Below, piece by piece: positions 56,532 through 64,000 of a DNA stretch of 64,000 nt; position 1 is the stretch's first letter, and each line of letters opens with the position of its first letter. A model generated the notes under the pieces. It did not search any database. It was not told the DNA's origin and saw only the letters and a program-made list of their open reading frames with translations. This stretch comes from Falsirhodobacter sp. alg1 (GTDB lineage Bacteria; Pseudomonadota; Alphaproteobacteria; Rhodobacterales; Rhodobacteraceae), in assembly GCF_000739715.2 (NCBI RefSeq), contig NZ_BBJC02000001.1, positions 309,167-373,166 of the forward strand. The letters are read 5' to 3'. The position numbers and the translations under genes are program-made.

Positions 56532-58124
56532 TCAGGCGTCGAACAGCAGCGGGCGGACCTGCTGGAACTTGCCTGTCGCTTCCAGAGCCGTACGGGCTTT
56601 CTCGTTCAACGGTTCATCCAGATAGATGATCGCGATGGCCTGATCGCCCGCCGCAGCGCGACCGAGGGTGAAGTTGGCGATGTTCGCGCCGTTTTCGCCC
56701 AGTGTCATTCCCAGCAGACCGATGATGCCTGGAACGTCCTTGTTGCTGGTGTACAGCATGTGCGGACCGATCTCGGCATCGACGTTGATCCCCTTGATCT
56801 GGATGAAGCGCGGTTTGCCGTCCGAGAAGACGGTTCCTGCGATCGAACGCTCGCGCTTCTCGGTTACCATCGTCACCTTGATGTAGGCGTCATAGGTGCC
56901 CGACTTTTCCTGCTTGGTGGTGGAGATCTGGATGCCACGCTCTTTGGCAATGATGGGCGCGGAAACCATGTTCACGTCAGGATTGGCAACTTTCATGATG
57001 CCCGCGATAGCCGCCGCGTTCAGGGCAGCAAGGTTCATTTCGGCCACGCCGCCGTCATAAAGGATATTGATCGCCTTGATCGGCTCATCCGTCATCTGGC
57101 CGATAAACGTACCGATATGCCCTGCCAGCTTGACCCACGGGCCCATCACTGCGGCCTCTTCGGCAGTGACCGATGGCATGTTCAGCGCGTTCTGCACGGC
57201 GCCTGTCAGCAGGTAATCCGACATTTGTTCGGCAACGTGCAGCGCCACGTTTTCCTGCGCCTCACTGGTGGATGCGCCAAGGTGCGGGGTGACGACGACA
57301 TTCGGCAGGTTGAACAGCGGGCTGTCCGTTGCAGGCTCCACCTCGAACACGTCAAAGGCAGCACCGGCAACCTGACCGGACTTCAGCGCCTCGGCCAGAG
57401 CCACCTCGTTGACCAGCCCGCCGCGGGCACAGTTGATGATCCGGACGCCACGCTTGGTTTTTGCCAGCGTTTCGGCATTCAGGATGCCCTTGGTCTTTTC
57501 GGTCAGCGGAACATGCAGGGTGATGAAATCGGCGCGGGCCAGAAGCTCGTCCAGTTCGACCTTTTGCACGCCCATCTGCGTTGCACGCTCTTCGGACAGG
57601 AAGGGGTCATAGGCGACAACCTTCATGTGCAGGCCAAGGGCGCGATCGCAGACGATGCCGCCGATGTTGCCTGCGCCGATGACGCCCAACGTCTTGTTGA
57701 ACAGCTCTACACCCATGAAGCGGGATTTTTCCCATTTGCCGGCATGGGTTGAAACGCTCGCCTCGGGCAGTTGGCGGGCAACGGCAAACATCATCGCGAT
57801 TGCATGTTCAGCGGTGGTGATGGAGTTGCCGAAAGGCGTGTTCATCACGATCACGCCCTTTTTGGATGCGGCCGGGATATCGACGTTGTCGACACCAATA
57901 CCTGCGCGGCCGATGACCTTCAGGTTCGGCGCCAGTTCCAGCAGCTTGTCCGTGACCTTGGTCGCAGAGCGAATGGCAAGGCCGTCATACTGGCCGATGA
58001 TGCGGGCCAGCTCTTCCTTGTCCTTGCCCAGGGCGGGCATGTAATCAACATCAATTCCACGGTCACGGAAAATCTGGACAGCGGTTTCCGAAAGAGCGTC
58101 GGATACAAGTACACGGGGGGCCAT
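56532..58124 (-). CDS. serA: D-3-phosphoglycerate dehydrogenase
   Basis: 530 residues. The NAD motif is GVIGAGNIGGIV near 147-158 and the catalytic His lies in TPHLGAST near 285. The last ~75 residues form an ACT domain (PGIIGLLGMTLGENGANIANF region) for serine feedback. First enzyme of serine synthesis. AGGAG lies seven bases before the ATG. It is 41 bases after serC and probably on the same transcript. Confidence 0.96.
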   Translation of the reverse strand: MAPRVLVSDALSETAVQIFRDRGIDVDYMPALGKDKEELARIIGQYDGLAIRSATKVTDKLLELAPNLKVIGRAGIGVDNVDIPAASKKGVIVMNTPFGNSITTAEHAIAMMFAVARQLPEASVSTHAGKWEKSRFMGVELFNKTLGVIGAGNIGGIVCDRALGLHMKVVAYDPFLSEERATQMGVQKVELDELLARADFITLHVPLTEKTKGILNAETLAKTKRGVRIINCARGGLVNEVALAEALKSGQVAGAAFDVFEVEPATDSPLFNLPNVVVTPHLGASTSEAQENVALHVAEQMSDYLLTGAVQNALNMPSVTAEEAAVMGPWVKLAGHIGTFIGQMTDEPIKAINILYDGGVAEMNLAALNAAAIAGIMKVANPDVNMVSAPIIAKERGIQISTTKQEKSGTYDAYIKVTMVTEKRERSIAGTVFSDGKPRFIQIKGINVDAEIGPHMLYTSNKDVPGIIGLLGMTLGENGANIANFTLGRAAAGDQAIAIIYLDEPLNEKARTALEATGKFQQVRPLLFDA

Positions 58125-58165
58125 TGGACGGCTCCTATATGAATTGGATGGGGGAAGAGAGGCGC

Positions 58166-59308
58166 TTACTGCGCCTCAATCTCGGTGTTGAATGCGTATT
58201 CGATCCACGGAAGCAGGGCTTCTACGTCCGAGGTTTCGACTGTGGCGCCGCACCAGATGCGCAGCCCTGCCGGGGCATCGCGATAAGCACCGGCGTCAAG
58301 GGCAACACCCTCTTTTTCCAGACGTTTGGCAACTGCCTTGGCAAATGCCGCACCATCCTTGATGCGATCATCGGTAAACTTAAGGCAGACCGATGTGCAG
58401 GAGGCGGTTGCCGGATCAACTGCCAGATTGGCAATCCAGTCATGCGCCGCAGTGAAGCCGGCAATGGCCTTCGCGTTGGCTTCTGCCCGGGCGATCAGCG
58501 CAGGCAATCCGCCAAGCGATTGCGCCCATTTCAGCGAAACGAGGTAATCCTCGACGCATAGCATGGACGGGGTATTGATCGTCTCACCCTTGAAGATGCC
58601 TTCGATCAGTTTTCCGCCCTTCGTCATGCGGAAAATCTTCGGCAGGGGCCATGCGGGGCTGTAGCTTTCCAGACGTTCAACCGCACGTGGGCTGAGGATC
58701 AGGACACCATGGCCACCTTCGCCGCCCAGCACCTTTTGCCAGCTGAAGGTGGTGACATCCAGCTTGTCCCACGGCAGATCCATTGCAAAGGCCGCACTGG
58801 TCGCATCGCAAATGGTCAGGCCCTGACGGTCAGCCGGAATGCCATCGCCATTGGGCAGGCGCACACCCGAGGTGGTGCCGTTCCATGTGAAGACAACGTC
58901 ATTTTTGAAGTCGATCGTGGAGAAATCGACGATCTCGCCATAGGGCGCCTTCTTGACCTGCGCGTCGATCTTCAGCTGCTTGACGACATCGGTCACCCAG
59001 CCTTCGCCAAAGGATTCCCATGCAACCATTTCAACGGGGCGTTCACCCAGAAGGGACCACATGGCCATTTCGACAGCGCCGGTATCCGATGCGGGAACGA
59101 TCCCGATGCGGTAATCGGCGGGCACGCCCAGAACGTCGCGGGTCAGGTCAATCGCTTCGGCAAGCTTGGATTTACCGATGGCGGCACGGTGCGAGCGGCC
59201 AAGGGGCGCGTCGGACAGCATGTCGAGGGTAAAGCCGGGGATCTTGGCGCAGGGGCCAGATGAAAAACGCGGATTAGCCGGCCGCGTGGACGGAGCTGTC
59301 ATAGCCAT
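58166..59308 (-). CDS. serC: Phosphoserine aminotransferase
   Basis: 380 residues. PLP lysine in [11 protein letters not shown] near 196-206; N-terminal [14 protein letters not shown] and LGRSHRA are typical of the alphaproteobacterial SerC. It makes phosphoserine from phosphohydroxypyruvate. The start was set at the ATG with AAGGA eight bases upstream; longer in-frame extensions overlap the leader RNA described upstream. First gene of serC-serA. Confidence 0.95.
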   Translation of the reverse strand: MAMTAPSTRPANPRFSSGPCAKIPGFTLDMLSDAPLGRSHRAAIGKSKLAEAIDLTRDVLGVPADYRIGIVPASDTGAVEMAMWSLLGERPVEMVAWESFGEGWVTDVVKQLKIDAQVKKAPYGEIVDFSTIDFKNDVVFTWNGTTSGVRLPNGDGIPADRQGLTICDATSAAFAMDLPWDKLDVTTFSWQKVLGGEGGHGVLILSPRAVERLESYSPAWPLPKIFRMTKGGKLIEGIFKGETINTPSMLCVEDYLVSLKWAQSLGGLPALIARAEANAKAIAGFTAAHDWIANLAVDPATASCTSVCLKFTDDRIKDGAAFAKAVAKRLEKEGVALDAGAYRDAPAGLRIWCGATVETSDVEALLPWIEYAFNTEIEAQ

Positions 59309-59321
59309 TTCTGGTATCCTT

Positions 59322-59376
59322 ACAGATAATCGCCCTTCGTTGGGGAAGGGTGTCCCGTTGACGGAGGTAGGCCTGT
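59322..59376 (-). ncRNA. Candidate serC leader RNA motif
   Basis: On the minus strand, ACAG (59373-59376) can close with CTGT (59322-59325) around an inner CCCTTC/GAAGGG hairpin (59350-59345 with 59338-59333) and a smaller CCG/CGG stem. It lies just above the serC Shine-Dalgarno. A cis-acting serC motif upstream of serC was described in alphaproteobacteria by comparative genomics; I assign this to it by position and fold only. Confidence 0.5.
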
Positions 59377-59378
59377 CT

Positions 59379-59387
59379 TGTGGATAA
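59379..59387 (-). promoter_or_regulatory. DnaA box (TTATCCACA) upstream of serC
   Basis: A perfect DnaA nonamer on the minus strand directly before the leader RNA. This is the second perfect box found in the window, the first being upstream of ccrM. It could be chance or a real link between serine supply and replication. Confidence 0.35.
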
Positions 59388-59482
59388 AGCAAGCACAGAA
59401 AACGCGGCTTCCATGACAATTTCTTGGGGTTTCGTGAAATGGCGGGCAATGGGGCTTATGCCCGCCGTGGGGTGCTGCGCTA

Positions 59483-60772
59483 TTACGCCGCCGTTTCCCG
59501 GTCCGGACCCGGCAGGAACCGCGTGGCGATGAAGGACAGACTGGCGAGCGTGAGGGAACCGATCATCAGCGGAAGCGGTGTGCCGTTGAACGCGGCCCCG
59601 ATCGGAATGGCGATGATCACCGCCCCTACCGTTCCGATAGACCCCATGACCGAAGCGGCAAGTCCTGCGCGATGCCCCAGAGGCTCCATCGCGAGGGCTG
59701 TCGCATTTCCGGCCAGCAGGCCGATCTGGAAGAACACGCCCAATGCATAGAGGACGAAAACCGCAAACTGTGCATTCACCCCCAACATGCCGCTGCCGAT
59801 CAGAAGAATGGCAAGGGCCGAAAGGGCGATCTGCAGGCGCAGCATCAGCGCGATCATGAAACGCATTCCCATCCGCTGCACAACCATGCCGTTGATCGCC
59901 CCGGAGCTGCCCGAAAGAATGGCGATTCCGGCAAACCACAGGTGGAATTCGCTGGCACGGTCAAAGCTGATGTCGAAAATCTGCTGGATGGAGGACAGCA
60001 TGGCAAACAGCGTCCCGAAGGCCGCGAGCTGCACGAAGATCATGATCCGGACCACGCGCATCGACAGGATTTCCTTTGCACCGGCCAGAATGTTTCCCAT
60101 CCGGAAGGGGACGCGACGCGCAGGGGGGAGCGTTTCACCCTGGCGCACCGATAGCCAGATGGCCGCGACAATGGCGATCACGATCAGGCTCAGAAAGATT
60201 TCACGCCATCCTGCAATCCTGATTACAGCCTCTCCGAAGGTGGGGGCGATGGCGGGGAACAGGGTAAAGACCATCATCGTGAAGGATGTGATCTGGGCCA
60301 TTTGCCGCCCTGAATACAGATCGCGGACCATCGCCACTGTTACCGCCCGTGTAGCTGCGGCACCCAGGCCCTGAAGGATGCGGCCCGCCAGCAGAACCTC
60401 CAGAGAACCGGACGCCCAGCACATCACCGCCCCGGTGATGTAGAGCGCGGCACCGCCCAGCAGGACCGGCTTGCGGCCCCAATGGTCCGACATCGGGCCG
60501 GTCACGATGGTGCCCAGCCCCATGCCCAGCAAAAAGAAAGTGACGACCAGTTGCACAAGGTTCGGCGCGTCCGGGGAAAGGGCTGCGGCCATTTGCGGAA
60601 AGGCAGGTAACGTAGCGTCAGTTGAGAATGCAACGATCGCCATCATGGTGGCCATCATGCATACGAACTCTACCTTGGAAATTCGAGGTGGGGCAGGGGC
60701 GGTCGTGCTGTCATGCAGACCCGCCGGCGAGGGTGGACATACCGGATCAACGGCTTTGTCTTGATCAGGCAT
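59483..60772 (-). CDS. MFS multidrug efflux transporter (Bcr/CflA type)
   Basis: 429 residues with about twelve hydrophobic helices. Motif A reads GPMSDHWGRKPVLLG near 85-99 after the second helix, and AGRILQGLGAAATRAV follows. This is the Bcr/CflA drug-efflux class. The start follows AGGAG by eight bases. It is divergent from a MarR regulator across 163 bases that hold a palindrome, so the regulator probably controls it. Confidence 0.93.
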   Translation of the reverse strand: MPDQDKAVDPVCPPSPAGLHDSTTAPAPPRISKVEFVCMMATMMAIVAFSTDATLPAFPQMAAALSPDAPNLVQLVVTFFLLGMGLGTIVTGPMSDHWGRKPVLLGGAALYITGAVMCWASGSLEVLLAGRILQGLGAAATRAVTVAMVRDLYSGRQMAQITSFTMMVFTLFPAIAPTFGEAVIRIAGWREIFLSLIVIAIVAAIWLSVRQGETLPPARRVPFRMGNILAGAKEILSMRVVRIMIFVQLAAFGTLFAMLSSIQQIFDISFDRASEFHLWFAGIAILSGSSGAINGMVVQRMGMRFMIALMLRLQIALSALAILLIGSGMLGVNAQFAVFVLYALGVFFQIGLLAGNATALAMEPLGHRAGLAASVMGSIGTVGAVIIAIPIGAAFNGTPLPLMIGSLTLASLSFIATRFLPGPDRETAA

Positions 60773-60893
60773 ATCCGGTCTCCTCGGGGTGGTTTCAATG
60801 CGGCAACGGTGTGTCTGTCGGGATGTTCCGCGCGATCCGTCTGGATGCGCGGACAAGATGGCGGATTCAAATTTTTGATTTGGTCCTAATTAT

Positions 60894-60903
60894 TAGCATG
60901 CTA
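60894..60903. promoter_or_regulatory. Palindromic operator candidate in the efflux/MarR divergon
   Basis: TAGCATGCTA is a perfect 10-base palindrome within an AT-rich stretch (TAATTATTAGCATGCTATATG, 21 bases, not quoted further) 33 bases before the MarR start. The wider 24-base region also has TAA/TTA symmetry at the ends, as in MarR operators. Confidence 0.5.
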
Positions 60904-60935
60904 TATGTTATGCAAGAAGCAAGGGGTCTCCACAG

Positions 60936-61400
60936 GTGACGCGGAAGTTCGATTTTCATCTTTTGTTGCACTCGGCTGCGCTTGTCGAAGAAGAGCTGCG
61001 CCAGCGTCTGGCCCTGGTCAAGCTGCTGCCCCGCCAGGCGCGGGTGATCGATGCCCTGGATCGCATGGGGCAGGCCTCGCAGATCGAGCTGGCCCGCGAA
61101 TTCGGGGTAACCCCGGCCAGCATGAGCACAATGACCGCACGCCTGATCTCTGCGGGATTTATCTCCAGAACCACGAATCCGACGGAGGCGCGCAGCAATG
61201 TCTTGCGGCTGACCCCCCGCGGTGAGGAACTGCTGGGCAAGATACATGCGTCATGGCGCGAGGTTGATCTTTTGATTGAATCCCGCCTGGGGCCGGATAA
61301 GAGCGGCGCATTGACACGATTGACCGGTGAGCTGCGCGATCAGCTTGGTGGTACGAACCCGACACCACATCGGTCACAACAAACGGCCGAAACATCCTGA
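60936..61400 (+). CDS. MarR-family transcriptional regulator
   Basis: 154 residues. Winged-helix with QIELAREFGVTPASMSTMTARL near 50-71 (quoted in part) as the recognition helix region, and the wing in LISAGFISRTTNPTEARSNVL. A GTG start follows AAGGGG. It is divergent from the efflux gene and 11 bases before the YHYH-domain gene, so it probably represses both directions until a ligand binds. Confidence 0.9.
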   Translation: MTRKFDFHLLLHSAALVEEELRQRLALVKLLPRQARVIDALDRMGQASQIELAREFGVTPASMSTMTARLISAGFISRTTNPTEARSNVLRLTPRGEELLGKIHASWREVDLLIESRLGPDKSGALTRLTGELRDQLGGTNPTPHRSQQTAETS

Positions 61401-61411
61401 CGGAGCCAGTT

Positions 61412-62533
61412 ATGAAGCATGCCCTGATAACCGCATCTGCGCTTGCCCTTTTGGGCGCACCGCAATTTGCCCTGGCAGATACAAGCCAGGATTTCGCCGA
61501 CAGTTTTCTGCCGACGGCATTTGTCGATGCGCCCGAGCTGGTGGAATGTGAGCTTTCGGACGGGACTACCAGCGAATGCTACAAGATGACGGTGGACAAC
61601 AAGCCGGATGAATTCACCATCGGCCCGTTCTGCCCTTCCACCACCTCGGAGGACGGAGGTTTGTGGAATTGGGACGGGGACAAGGCGGGCCTTTACCGCA
61701 TTGACGGGGCGTTCCTGCAGATGCTGGACGAGCAGGGTTTCCATTTCTACGACGCGGATGGCACGGTTCACATCTCCGACCCGCGCACCGAACAGCCCGA
61801 TGTGGACAATGCCTGCCTGCAAGCCTCGCTGGACGATGATGTGACGATGACGTTGCTGATTCCCGCCCATCCCAAGCCGGCGGCAAAACCATCCCAATTG
61901 GGCACCGTGGCCAAGGTAGGGATTGCCCTAGACGGGGTTCCGATCTTTGCCGATGCGCCAAGCGTGCTGGATACGGGCCATATGCCCGCGCTGGATGTCT
62001 GTGGCGGTCATATCGATCCGGGCGGTTGGTATCACTGGCATGCAACGGCGACCGATATCGGAACGGCTTTGAATTCGGCCAATGTTTCAGCCGATTGCGC
62101 ATTGCAGCAGGACGCGACCGAGAAATTTGCCTATGCCTTTGACGGTTTTCCGATTTACGGCAGCCGTGAAACAAACGGCAGCATGCCCGAAGGACTGGAT
62201 GAATGCGGCGGGCATGATGAGGGTGAGGGATATCACTACCACGCATCCGAAGGCTTTCCGAACCTGCCCACCTGTCTGAAGGGTGTGGTGGCCGAAAACA
62301 ACTTCACCACCACAGCCGCAGGCGGCATCGGTTCCGAACATGGTGGCGGCCCCGGTGCGGGCCAGATGCCCCCCGGAATGGAAGAGGCGGCTGAAACATT
62401 GGGCGTGGATCCGCAGGACCTGATGCAGGCCCTGGGCGCACCGGGCCAGCGGCCCGATCTGGCCGAAGTTGCCGAAAAACTGGGTGTAAGTGAGGAAACC
62501 CTGCGGAATACGCTGCCGAAGCCCGGCCGCTGA
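61412..62533 (+). CDS. Secreted YHYH-domain protein
   Basis: 373 residues. Signal peptide (MKHALITASALALLGAPQFALA). The YHYH region is visible as FAYAFDGFPIYG, GWYHWHAT and EGYHYHASEGFP, and eight Cys residues in the mature part suggest disulfides. The last ~65 residues contain two copies of a helix-forming unit of the type AExLGVxxxxL. The function of the family is not known. It follows a MarR gene by 11 bases with GGAG before the ATG. Confidence 0.82.
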   Translation: MKHALITASALALLGAPQFALADTSQDFADSFLPTAFVDAPELVECELSDGTTSECYKMTVDNKPDEFTIGPFCPSTTSEDGGLWNWDGDKAGLYRIDGAFLQMLDEQGFHFYDADGTVHISDPRTEQPDVDNACLQASLDDDVTMTLLIPAHPKPAAKPSQLGTVAKVGIALDGVPIFADAPSVLDTGHMPALDVCGGHIDPGGWYHWHATATDIGTALNSANVSADCALQQDATEKFAYAFDGFPIYGSRETNGSMPEGLDECGGHDEGEGYHYHASEGFPNLPTCLKGVVAENNFTTTAAGGIGSEHGGGPGAGQMPPGMEEAAETLGVDPQDLMQALGAPGQRPDLAEVAEKLGVSEETLRNTLPKPGR

Positions 62534-62539
62534 CCCCTG

Positions 62540-62581
62540 TTCCGGAGGTGCGATCGATGACAGGCGATCACACCTTCGGAA
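62540..62581 (+). other. Long RNA hairpin after the YHYH gene
   Basis: TTCCGGAGGTGCGATCG (62540-62556) pairs with CGATCACACCTTCGGAA (62565-62581) around an 8-base loop, with one G-U and one C-A mismatch in 17. There is no T-run. It could be a transcript-end stabiliser, a protein-binding site or a weak terminator. Confidence 0.5.
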
Positions 62582-62674
62582 GGTACCGTCGCCATCTTTC
62601 CGGCTTGTCGCTAAAAATGATCATTTGCACCACGCCCAGCAATCGGCCCGATGCGGCCAAGTCGAGGAGAATCC

Positions 62675-63448
62675 ATGTCAAACTTCCAGAGTAATCGTCC
62701 GGCCAATTCGAAGGCGGGCTCATCGGCCAAGGTCGGGGGCATCGTTCTTGTGGTCGCCATTCTTGCCGTGGCGGCGACACTGATCATCATGTTCGGCGCG
62801 CGGCTTGGCCTGTGGACGCCGGGGTATGGATTCGGATTGTATCGCGCCTATGCCAACTCGATCGCCTATGTCGTGACGGGACTGGCACTGGTTGCCCTGA
62901 TCTATTGCATCGTGCGCGGCGGCACGGGCGGAAAAATCTATTCGGTGATTGCCCTTTTGTTGGGCATCGGGTTGTGCGGGCCACAGCTGATGGCCAAGAT
63001 CAATCCGCCAGCACGGGTTCCACCCATCCATGACATCTCTACCAATACCGAAAACCCGCCGGCCTTCATGGTGATCGACGACAGCCGTATCGAGGCGACC
63101 AATGATCTGGAATACGGCGGCCCGGAAGTTGCCAAGTTGCAGCACGAGGCCTATCCTGATGTGGTTCCGATCATGACGGACATGTCGGAATCCGACGCCT
63201 ATGATCACGCGCTGGAGGTGGCAAAGGCCACTGGCTGGGAGATCGTGGGCGAGGATAAAGCCGCAATGCGGTTCGAGGCCACTGCCCGTACTGCCGTGTT
63301 CTATTTTGCTGATGATATCGTTGTCACAGTCTCACCGGCTGATACCGGGAGCCGTGTGGACATGCGGAGTGTTTCGCGGATCGGTCGCAGCGACCAAGGC
63401 AAGAACGCCGAGCGTATCCGGACGTTCATCAAGGACTTCAACGAGTAA
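62675..63448 (+). CDS. DUF1499 membrane protein
   Basis: 257 residues. Three hydrophobic segments in the first ~110 residues (about 25-45, 65-85, 92-110), then a soluble DUF1499 domain with PPIHDISTNTENPPAF and a beta-rich end. Function unknown; the family is common beside stress and membrane genes. GAGGAG lies before the ATG. It is followed by a strong bidirectional terminator. Confidence 0.8.
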   Translation: MSNFQSNRPANSKAGSSAKVGGIVLVVAILAVAATLIIMFGARLGLWTPGYGFGLYRAYANSIAYVVTGLALVALIYCIVRGGTGGKIYSVIALLLGIGLCGPQLMAKINPPARVPPIHDISTNTENPPAFMVIDDSRIEATNDLEYGGPEVAKLQHEAYPDVVPIMTDMSESDAYDHALEVAKATGWEIVGEDKAAMRFEATARTAVFYFADDIVVTVSPADTGSRVDMRSVSRIGRSDQGKNAERIRTFIKDFNE

Positions 63449-63507
63449 TCATCCAGCCTCATCGCTGCCTTTGCCGGGCGGCGGTGCGCTTCGATATGGT
63501 CGTGATA

Positions 63508-63536
63508 AAAAGGGGAGCCGTTCGGCTCCCCTTTTC
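63508..63536. terminator. Bidirectional intrinsic terminator
   Basis: AAAAGGGGAGCC pairs with GGCTCCCCTTTT around a GTTC loop, with T-runs on both strands. It separates the DUF1499 gene from the convergent DJ-1/PfpI gene. Confidence 0.85.
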
Positions 63537-63541
63537 AGTGA

Positions 63542-64000
63542 TTACAGCATGCCAAGAAGCTGGCGGGCGGCTTCCTCGGATGATGCCGGATTCTGGCCTG
63601 TTACCAGTCTGCCGTCCTTCAGCACATAGGACCCCCAATCGGGGCCTTTGCTGTAGATCCCGCCCTGGGCGGTCAGCATGTCCTCTACCAGAAACGGCAC
63701 GACCTTTGTCAGGCCGACAGCTTCCTCTTCGGTATTGGTGAACCCGGTCACCTGCCGTCCTTTGGTAAAGGGGGCGCCATCCTTGGTCTTCACATTCTTG
63801 AACACGCCGGGGGCATGGCATACCGCACCGACCGGACGATCACTGTTTGCAAAGGTTTCGATCAACCTGATGCTATGGGCATCCTCGGCCAGATCCCACA
63901 GGGGGCCGTGCCCGCCAGGATAGAAGATCGCATCATAGTCCTCTGCCGCTACATCGCCCAGCAAACGGGTGCTTGCCAGGGCTTGCTGGGCTGCTTGATC
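63542..64000 (-). CDS. DJ-1/PfpI-family protein (class I glutamine amidotransferase-like), 5' end missing
   Basis: 152 residues visible; the frame is open to the window edge, so the start lies beyond 64000. The nucleophile elbow is VCHAPGVF with the reactive Cys, the Glu-side loop reads FYPGGHGPLWDL, and a His/Asp partner region follows. DJ-1/PfpI and Hsp31-type members act as glyoxalases or chaperones. The TAA at 63542 lies next to a terminator. Confidence 0.88.
   Translation of the reverse strand, partial: DQAAQQALASTRLLGDVAAEDYDAIFYPGGHGPLWDLAEDAHSIRLIETFANSDRPVGAVCHAPGVFKNVKTKDGAPFTKGRQVTGFTNTEEEAVGLTKVVPFLVEDMLTAQGGIYSKGPDWGSYVLKDGRLVTGQNPASSEEAARQLLGML

Noticed and set aside
59441-59466. 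GGCGGGC/GCCCGCC hairpin as a terminator for the efflux gene
   Set aside because: The minus strand has only ATTTC after the stem; too weak to call.

Overview
The window looks like chromosomal core sequence of a Rhodobacterales alphaproteobacterium (Rhodobacteraceae/Paracoccaceae type). The evidence is a base composition near 60% GC by eye, a CcrM-type GANTC methyltransferase, a Rhodobacter-type porin ending in Phe, the families DUF2125, DUF3576, DUF4170 and DUF1499, a leuS-lptE-holA operon, and a ctrA-like operator motif. The genus cannot be fixed from this sequence. I saw no rRNA, tRNA, insertion sequence, prophage or CRISPR array. Genes are tightly packed with many 4-base ATGA/GTGA overlaps, and no gap without a gene exceeds about 260 bases.

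Layout. 1-5.5 kb (minus): a binding-protein-dependent ABC importer (binding protein, two permeases, ATPase) runs into an unusual alpha/beta-hydrolase fused to a gluconate-2-dehydrogenase subunit-3-like domain, then a GMC flavoprotein oxidoreductase cut by the window edge. 5.6-8.0 kb (minus): the two-gene carboxy(nor)spermidine polyamine pathway. 8.2-12.4 kb: rnhB, ccrM, mutY, a DUF721/DciA-like gene and a DsbA-like oxidoreductase. 12.4-14.7 kb (minus): DUF4170, waaA and lpxK for lipid A/Kdo. 15-23.5 kb: a DEAD-box helicase, an SDR, a DUF2125 envelope protein, the pmbA-cysQ-flavoprotein run, and a small beta-barrel protein. 23.5-27.5 kb (minus): leuS-lptE-holA. 27.7-31.5 kb: an LLM oxidoreductase, rluA, msrC, hspQ, a transglycosylase-like lipoprotein and lolA. 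31.6-38.6 kb: ftsK, a class I/II aminotransferase, an amidase and a UbiH-family hydroxylase. 38.6-42.1 kb (minus): a Trm112-like small protein, a Lon-domain protein, a YbbN/CnoX thioredoxin, xthA and an OmpR-type regulator. 42.2-45.5 kb: ribA, an L,D-transpeptidase-like gene, yggS and a porin. 45.8-49.5 kb: a DUF3576 lipoprotein, folC, accD and an RTX-repeat protein. 49.7-55.6 kb: rpsO, pnp, three glycan/glycosyltransferase genes and tspO. 55.6-59.3 kb (minus): a metallophosphatase, then serC-serA behind a structured leader. 59.5-64 kb: a Bcr/CflA-type efflux pump facing a MarR regulator, a secreted YHYH protein, a DUF1499 membrane protein and a truncated DJ-1/PfpI gene.

How the genes work together. 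Most of the window is housekeeping: replication and DNA methylation, envelope biogenesis, serine, folate, riboflavin and fatty-acid synthesis, and RNA turnover. The parts most likely to reward attention are the importer-hydrolase/dehydrogenase operon at the left edge, the intergenic region between the RTX gene and rpsO (a full TTAA-N7-TTAAC site plus a GANTC site), the refoldable pnp leader, the serC leader RNA with an adjacent DnaA box, and the MarR-YHYH/efflux divergon.
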